Shown one piece after another: positions 7,760 through 11,910 of a stretch of DNA of 11,910 nt. Numbering within the stretch: the first letter of the stretch is position 1; the number at the start of each line of letters is the position of its first letter. The position numbers and the translations under genes were made by a program. The stretch is taken from the NCBI GenBank assembly GCA_035527155.1, contig DATLBB010000175.1, positions 1 to 11,910 on the forward strand, written 5' to 3'. The notes beneath the pieces are model-generated. The model was not told the origin of the DNA. It searched no databases and was given only the letters and a program-made list of their open reading frames with translations. This DNA is from CS2-K091 sp035527155. Lineage in GTDB: Bacteria > Planctomycetota > Phycisphaerae > Sedimentisphaerales > Anaerobacaceae.

Positions 7760-8791
7760 ATGTCAATCTGTTTGGAACATCCCAACGCTAAAATAGAAGT
7801 TGAAGAGTTGCCCAACGCCAAGAGACGTGTAAGCGTATGTCCCCTGGATGAGTCAATCTCGATCCCATTCGGAAGTTGTGAGACATCTTATCCGAGAGAA
7901 TTGATTGAACAGATCCTTCGTGTAAAGGGGCCCATTTATTTATGTGACGAGATTCGGCGGGAGGAGGACCCGTCATATGCACAGATTTGTCTTGAGAAAA
8001 ACATCTTAGGGTACGTTGATGACGAATCCTTTGCGCATAAAAGGTTGCTGGATTTTGGGTGTGGTTGTGCGGCGTCCACCATGATTCTTGCAAGGATGTT
8101 CCCCACAACACGCATTGTGGGCGTTGAGCTTAGCAGCGATCTGCTTTCCATTGCTAAGTTAAGGGCACGGCACTATGGGTTCAAACATGTGGAATTTTTA
8201 GCCTCTCCAAGTGGTAAGGAACTTCCTGAGAATATTGGCGAATTTGATTTTGTCATTTTAAGTGCGGTTTTTGAACATCTTCTGCCTAATGAGCGAAAAG
8301 TTATATTACATCAACTTTGGTCGGTTTTAAAACCAGGAGGCGTTTTATTTATAGACCAGACACCATATCGATACTTTCCTTTTGAAGGACATACTTCACA
8401 ATTACCTTTCATTAATTATTTGCCTGATAGATTTGCACATGCGGTTGCGTGTCGATTTTCTAAACGCCTCCGTCGGGATGACAGTTGGGAATCTCTTCTG
8501 AGACGAGGTATACGCGGCAGCAGCGTGAGAGAAATTATGGGCATATTGCGGGATGAGAGTGGCAATGGGCACCCCGTTCTATTAAAGCCGAATCGTTTTG
8601 GGTTTCGTGACCGGATCGATCTTTGGTATGCAGGATATGCCGTCAGCATTACCAATAAATATCCCAAAGCCAAGTATATTCAAAGAATTATGAAATATGT
8701 CTTTAAGATCATCTATCTTGTATCAGGTGTAGTTATTTTGCCGACTCTTTCACTGGCGATTAGAAAAAGTGAGCGGTCTTCGTCAAAGTGA
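7760..8791 (+). CDS. Class I SAM-dependent methyltransferase (MT2), AT-rich insert
   Basis: 343 aa from ATG 7760, with AGGA nine bases upstream. GTG 7736 is in frame but its GGAG is only two bases away. The SAM site is LLDFGCGCAAS (96-106) with GVELSSD (121-127) following. FDFVILSAVFEHL (162-174) is motif IV and LKPGGVLFIDQTP (190-202) the post-III region. The N-terminal ~90 residues, including LCDEIRREEDPSY (61-73), form an extra domain, and a hydrophobic stretch (317-334) near the end could touch the membrane. It shares no obvious similarity with MT1 outside the SAM motifs. Its base composition is visibly lower in G+C than the genes before 7470, and it lies between a broken GT4 and a broken MT1 paralog, so it was probably acquired. 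A glycan or glycolipid target is inferred from context. Confidence 0.85.
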   Translation: MSICLEHPNAKIEVEELPNAKRRVSVCPLDESISIPFGSCETSYPRELIEQILRVKGPIYLCDEIRREEDPSYAQICLEKNILGYVDDESFAHKRLLDFGCGCAASTMILARMFPTTRIVGVELSSDLLSIAKLRARHYGFKHVEFLASPSGKELPENIGEFDFVILSAVFEHLLPNERKVILHQLWSVLKPGGVLFIDQTPYRYFPFEGHTSQLPFINYLPDRFAHAVACRFSKRLRRDDSWESLLRRGIRGSSVREIMGILRDESGNGHPVLLKPNRFGFRDRIDLWYAGYAVSITNKYPKAKYIQRIMKYVFKIIYLVSGVVILPTLSLAIRKSERSSSK

Positions 8792-8933
8792 GCATCGTAC
8801 TTATCATTTTTAGGCTTTTTTTGAGACCGTAGAAAGATTGTGGAGTATACTGCTTGATGGGCAATTGTTGGTTGTAGCGAAATCGTGGTAAAAACCCAAA
8901 TTTAACGTTTGAATCAGCTACAAAAGTAGGGAG
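8792..8933. other. Junction DNA between MT2 and the MT1-like remnant
   Basis: An AT-rich 142-nt stretch without a convincing gene, promoter or terminator. It contains a 25-codon open stretch (8814-8888, ETVERLWSILLDGQLLVVAK and flanks) bounded by stops on both sides and without a start, which looks like it could be a protein tail but which I cannot assign. This is where the right-hand breakpoint of the MT2 insertion must lie. Confidence 0.4.
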
Positions 8934-8946
8934 GAGGCTGCGGTTG
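8932..8946 (+). promoter_or_regulatory. Shine-Dalgarno and TTG at the start of the MT1-like remnant
   Basis: AGGAGG (8932-8937) lies six bases before TTG (8944-8946), which is in frame with the MT1-like remnant. This is the best ribosome-binding site near the GT4 gene, whose own start at 9120 has only weak purine-rich sequence before it. Translation from the TTG would give 59 residues ending in the ATGA overlap with GT4. Confidence 0.45.
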
Positions 8947-9123
8947 CCCAGGCATGGATTCGAGGCACGATTTGTCAAGATGAATCCTATAAACGAATTC
9001 GCTATAAAGAAGTTCAAAAAGCTTGGACCTGTAGGCAATATCTTCAAGTATATAAATTTTCGCCGTATGCCTCTTGCCCTGCAGACGAATCTGTATGTAA
9101 TTGCTGAGAAAATAAAACAATGA
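8934..9123 (+). pseudogene. MT1-like methyltransferase remnant, 3' end only
   Basis: From 8953 the frame reads RHGFEARFVKMNPINEF, identical to MT1 residues 181-197. It stays aligned to the stop at 9121-9123, with 42 of 57 residues the same. Nucleotide similarity begins at about 8934, matching MT1 position 7281. Everything upstream, including the SAM-binding domain, is missing; the frame before 8934 reads unrelated residues back to a stop at 8875. The reading frame is intact to its TGA, which overlaps the GT4 start as ATGA, the junction expected of an original operon pair. It cannot be a working methyltransferase. It may be translated from TTG 8944 as a 59-residue leader. Confidence 0.8.
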
Positions 9124-10247
9124 AAATACTTATGCTAAATCACGAGTTCCCCCCCGTAGGCGGCGGCGCAAGCCCGATTACCTTTGAACTGTCTAAACAA
9201 CTCGTTCAGATGGGCCATCAGGTGGACGTGGTAACAATGCGATATCGCGACCTGCCTCGATTTGAGACGGTAGACGGAGTAAATATTTACAGAACACCGG
9301 CAATTCGAAAAAGACCAAACATTTGCTATGCACACGAATTGGCGACATACGTGCCGGGCGCTTTGATTAAAACTATCAGGCTGACCAAAAGGGAAAAATA
9401 CGACATCATCCACTGCCATTTTATTGTCCCCGGCGGCCCCCTCGCTTGGCTCGTAAGCAAATTTACAGGCATACCTTTTATCATCACCTGTCACGGAACA
9501 GACGTGCCGGAACATAATCCTGACAGATTCGGAATGGTCCATAAGCTTATTAAACCTGCATGGCGATTTCTGGCCCGTAGCTGTCTCCTTCTGACTTCAC
9601 CGAGCGGAACACTGAAAGAGAAAATACTTGAAAATTGCTCGGATGCAAAGGTGAAAGTAATTCATAACGGAATTGATACAGACCAATTCAAACCAGGGGA
9701 TAAAAACAAAAGTATCTTAATGTGCAGCCGGATTTTTCAGTTCAAAGGATTCCAATACGCCATCGAAGCTATAAAGAGTATGGAATTGGATTGGCAGGTA
9801 AATATCATTGGTCAGGGCCCATATCTCTCTGAGCTAAAACGACTGGCAGAGGACTCTAAAACACCTATTAAATTCTGGGGCTGGCTTGACAAAAGCCAAC
9901 CAGATTTCTATGAGCTGTTCAAAAAAAGCTCGATATTTATTTTCCCGTCTGAAGCTGAGAACTTCCCGTCCGTATTATTAGAGGCACTGGCTTCGGGAAT
10001 GGCGATAATCACCAGCACAGCAGGCGGCTGTCCCGAAGTCGTGGGAAAGGCGGGATTACTTGTCGAGCCGAGGGACACCGAAGGTATCCGCAAAATGCTG
10101 CTGAAGCTGATTGAGTCAGACGACCTTCGACGGCAACTGGGAGAGCATGCTCTAAAGCGGGCAGAACAGCAATTCAACTGGAAAAAAATAGCCCAGCAGT
10201 ACTTAAACTGCTACAATGAGGTTCTAAACACCGACGCGTGCAGTTAA
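9120..10247 (+). CDS. GT4-family glycosyltransferase
   Basis: 375 aa, normal length for a GT-B fold retaining enzyme. It begins MKILMLNHEFPPVGGGAS (1-18), the N-terminal Rossmann strand with the glycine loop. HGTD (125-128) lies in the acceptor half. VKVIHNGIDTDQF (178-190) marks the domain linker, SRIFQFKG (203-210) carries the Arg/Lys pair that contacts the nucleotide diphosphate, and SEAENFPSVLLEALASG (277-293) holds the EX7E donor motif (Glu280, Glu288). No signal peptide or transmembrane helix is seen, so it should act on the cytoplasmic side, adding a sugar to a growing lipid-linked or surface glycan. The start overlaps the stop of the MT1-like remnant as ATGA, so its translation may depend on that remnant. 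It is the last gene of the cluster visible before an independent promoter. Confidence 0.93.
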   Translation: MKILMLNHEFPPVGGGASPITFELSKQLVQMGHQVDVVTMRYRDLPRFETVDGVNIYRTPAIRKRPNICYAHELATYVPGALIKTIRLTKREKYDIIHCHFIVPGGPLAWLVSKFTGIPFIITCHGTDVPEHNPDRFGMVHKLIKPAWRFLARSCLLLTSPSGTLKEKILENCSDAKVKVIHNGIDTDQFKPGDKNKSILMCSRIFQFKGFQYAIEAIKSMELDWQVNIIGQGPYLSELKRLAEDSKTPIKFWGWLDKSQPDFYELFKKSSIFIFPSEAENFPSVLLEALASGMAIITSTAGGCPEVVGKAGLLVEPRDTEGIRKMLLKLIESDDLRRQLGEHALKRAEQQFNWKKIAQQYLNCYNEVLNTDACS

Positions 10248-10533
10248 GAGCCGAATTTGCGGGAAATCCAGGGAAAATCACTGAATGTGCACACCCAAAG
10301 TGGTGGGGAAGTGGACTCATTTCGAGCGAAAAAAGGCTACAAAAAAGGCAAAACAAAAATTCAGTTGACTTTCAGCAGTTAATGTCTATGATTATAGATA
10401 ATAGTGGGCTGAAGCACCTGAAGAGTATCTGCATCACCAGAGGAATAGTCCGAGATGAACCTTTGTGCTTGTTTTGCTTTGATTGCGCGGAGCAACAATT
10501 AGAAAAAGTTATTTTAATTTGGAGGTACAAATT
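10248..10533. other. Intergenic region with promoter and long 5' leader
   Basis: 286 nt separate GT4 from the beta-helix gene. No hairpin with a U-tract is seen after GT4, so no intrinsic terminator is called. The first ~80 nt hold nothing I recognise, an A-rich tract follows (about 10328-10360), then the promoter, and then about 135 nt of leader with only weak possible pairing (TTGCT/AGCAA around 10475-10496). Confidence 0.5.
10365..10392 (+). promoter_or_regulatory. Sigma70-like promoter for the beta-helix protein gene
   Basis: TTGACT (10365-10370) and TATGAT (10387-10392) are 16 nt apart, each five of six matches to consensus. An A-rich tract just upstream could act as an UP element. Transcription would start near 10399, giving a leader of about 135 nt, and would uncouple this gene from the glycan cluster. 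Confidence 0.55.
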
Positions 10534-11910
10534 ATGAATGCGAAAATGTTTTTTGTGGCACTGGTTGGTCTGTTGGCTCTGTGTGGACAAGTTTTGGCGG
10601 ATGAATTACTTGTGCCGGACGAATACCTTACGATTCAGGCCGCTGTTGACGCCGCTGTGGATGGTGATGTAATTATTGTCGCCGACGGCACCTATACTGG
10701 AACGGGGAACAAAAACCTCGATTTTGCGGGACGTACAATAACAGTTCGCTCAGTAAATGGCCCGGAGTTTACTACCATTGATTGCGAAAACGATGGACCT
10801 GCATTCTATTTCCACACTGGTGAAAACCAGAACTCCACAGTGGAGGGTTTTACAATTACGAGAGGTTCGTCTTATAACGGCGGTGGAATAAGTTTTGAAA
10901 ATAGCAGCCCTACAATCAAAGACTGTATATTCCTGGCGAACTCAGCAGAGCATGACGGTGGTGCAATAGATGTAGGCGTATCATCGCCTGTGATTGAGAA
11001 CTGTACATTCAAAGAAAACAGGGCCGGAGACCATGCGGGAGCTGCACTTTTTAGCAACAGTGCTGCTTTGGTAAGTGGGTGTGTGTTCATTGAAAATGTT
11101 TGCTATAATTCCTCCGCCGATGGGGGAGCGATATTCAGCGGAGGCGATATTTCACCAACGATTGTGAATTGTCTGTTTGTGGGAAATACAGCCCTCGAGT
11201 CAGGCGGTGCAATCAGAAACGACCGCAGCTCGCCGACTATAATTAACTGCACCTTCAATGGAAACTCAACTCACTACGGAGGTGCGATTTGTAACGCCCC
11301 GTACGCTTCGCCGATTATCACTAACTGCATTTTCTGGGGGAATAATGCGTCTACAGGAGATGAGATAGACAATAACATTGACTGTCATCCCACGATCAGT
11401 TATTGCGATATCGACGGTGGATGGAACGGCCCTAAAGTGGTTAACCGAAGTGGCAGTTCTGTTATCGATGGGGGCGGAAACATCGATGCTGACCCGTTGT
11501 TTGTCGATGCCTCAAATCCCGACCTGTATGCACGCGATTATTATTTGTCTGATGAGTCACCGTGTATCGACGCCGGTATGGATGCGGGTGTTTATACTGA
11601 TATCGAAGGCCAAATACGACCAATTGATTTTCCGGACGTGGACAACAATGGTGAATTGCCGGAGTTCGATATTGGGGCATACGAAACTATACCCCCGACA
11701 CCCCCGACACCATATGAAATTGCTGTTGCGAGGATTGAGGAGGCGATTACTAAGAAGTTTGAGGCACTGGAAAGGATTGATGCTGCTTTAGAAAAAGAAT
11801 GGGCGGCGTACGAAGCGCTTGAGGAATTGCTCGAAAGTGGAGATTACGGCGATTTGAAGAAAGGTGACATAATCAAAGCGATGCAGACAATTCATTCGGC
11901 CATTCAGCAT
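10534..11910 (+). CDS. Secreted right-handed beta-helix (Pmp-like GGAI repeat) protein, 3' end beyond window
   Basis: 459 codons are open to the window edge. ATG 10534 follows GGAGG by eight bases. Residues 1-22 are a signal peptide ending LADE. DEYLTIQAAVDAAVDGDVII (29-48) is the usual cap of secreted parallel beta-helix proteins. Five to six coils follow (about 105-280) with the consensus SPTI-x-NCTF-x-x-N-x-A-x-x-GGAI, like chlamydial Pmp and planctomycete surface proteins. The block 316-383 (NIDADPLFVD, SPCIDAG, DIGAYE) closes the helix. After a PPTPPTP linker (387-393) comes a charged, probably alpha-helical region (394-459), which continues off the edge. The role is probably cell-surface or extracellular, perhaps carbohydrate or partner binding; no catalytic residues of a polysaccharide lyase can be identified. 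Its own promoter suggests a separate unit. Confidence 0.88.
   Translation, partial: MNAKMFFVALVGLLALCGQVLADELLVPDEYLTIQAAVDAAVDGDVIIVADGTYTGTGNKNLDFAGRTITVRSVNGPEFTTIDCENDGPAFYFHTGENQNSTVEGFTITRGSSYNGGGISFENSSPTIKDCIFLANSAEHDGGAIDVGVSSPVIENCTFKENRAGDHAGAALFSNSAALVSGCVFIENVCYNSSADGGAIFSGGDISPTIVNCLFVGNTALESGGAIRNDRSSPTIINCTFNGNSTHYGGAICNAPYASPIITNCIFWGNNASTGDEIDNNIDCHPTISYCDIDGGWNGPKVVNRSGSSVIDGGGNIDADPLFVDASNPDLYARDYYLSDESPCIDAGMDAGVYTDIEGQIRPIDFPDVDNNGELPEFDIGAYETIPPTPPTPYEIAVARIEEAITKKFEALERIDAALEKEWAAYEALEELLESGDYGDLKKGDIIKAMQTIHSAIQH

Noticed and set aside
8814..8888. Short reading ETVERLWSILLDGQLLVVAK as a transposase tail
   Set aside because: Only 25 codons between stops, no start and no family motif that I can name; kept as unassigned junction DNA.
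8760..9047. Minus-strand open frame of 95 codons across the MT2/remnant junction
   Set aside because: It runs antisense to the MT1-like remnant and the end of MT2, and has no recognisable domain.
10238..10537. Plus-strand open frame of 99 codons between GT4 and the beta-helix gene
   Set aside because: It contains the promoter and the ribosome-binding site of the next gene and encodes no recognisable protein.
10860..11340. Repeated GGAI/NCTF units as a DNA-level tandem repeat
   Set aside because: The periodicity is in the protein (beta-helix coils); the nucleotide sequences of the units are too divergent to be a recent DNA repeat.

Overview
The window looks like a chromosomal piece of a Planctomycetes-type bacterium, possibly Phycisphaerae-like. 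This rests on gene content: a Tat/lipobox sulfatase, a DUF4832-type glycoside-hydrolase-like protein, and a secreted GGAI-repeat beta-helix protein with the 'DADPLFVD ... DIGAYE' closing block common in planctomycete genomes. No rRNA or other taxonomic marker is present, so the assignment is an inference. I see no tRNA, rRNA, CRISPR array or intact insertion sequence.

Left block (1-3272, minus strand): three co-directional genes, read right to left. They are a four-helix membrane protein of unknown function, a formylglycine-type sulfatase exported by Tat and probably lipidated, and a secreted DUF4832/GH-like protein that runs off the left edge. Each has a clear Shine-Dalgarno sequence and the gaps are short, so they look like one operon for handling a sulfated glycan at the cell surface.

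Divergent control region (3273-3663): a clover-like palindromic patch, a strong composite hairpin, and a sigma70-like promoter whose -35 box begins right after the hairpin.

Right block (3664-10247, plus strand): a surface-glycan assembly cluster. A GT2 polyprenyl-phosphate sugar synthase is coupled by an ATGA overlap to a large GT-C membrane glycosyltransferase, the type of enzyme that uses such lipid-linked sugars. Then come a SAM methyltransferase (MT1), a second unrelated methyltransferase (MT2) and a GT4 glycosyltransferase. No flippase, polymerase or sugar-nucleotide gene lies in the window.

The most unusual feature is a scar around MT2. The end of an MT1-like gene followed by the start of a GT4 gene occurs twice, about 1.65 kb apart. 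In the first copy MT1 is intact but the GT4 stops after about 30 recognisable codons. In the second copy only the last ~60 codons of an MT1 paralog survive, but the GT4 is intact. MT2, visibly more AT-rich than the genes around it, sits exactly between the two broken ends. This suggests an ancestral tandem array of methyltransferase-GT4 modules whose middle was replaced. The MT1 remnant now carries a perfect AGGAGG six bases before an in-frame TTG and still overlaps the GT4 start by ATGA, so it may act as a translated leader.

Right edge (10248-11910): a sigma70-like promoter followed by the secreted beta-helix protein, which runs off the window.
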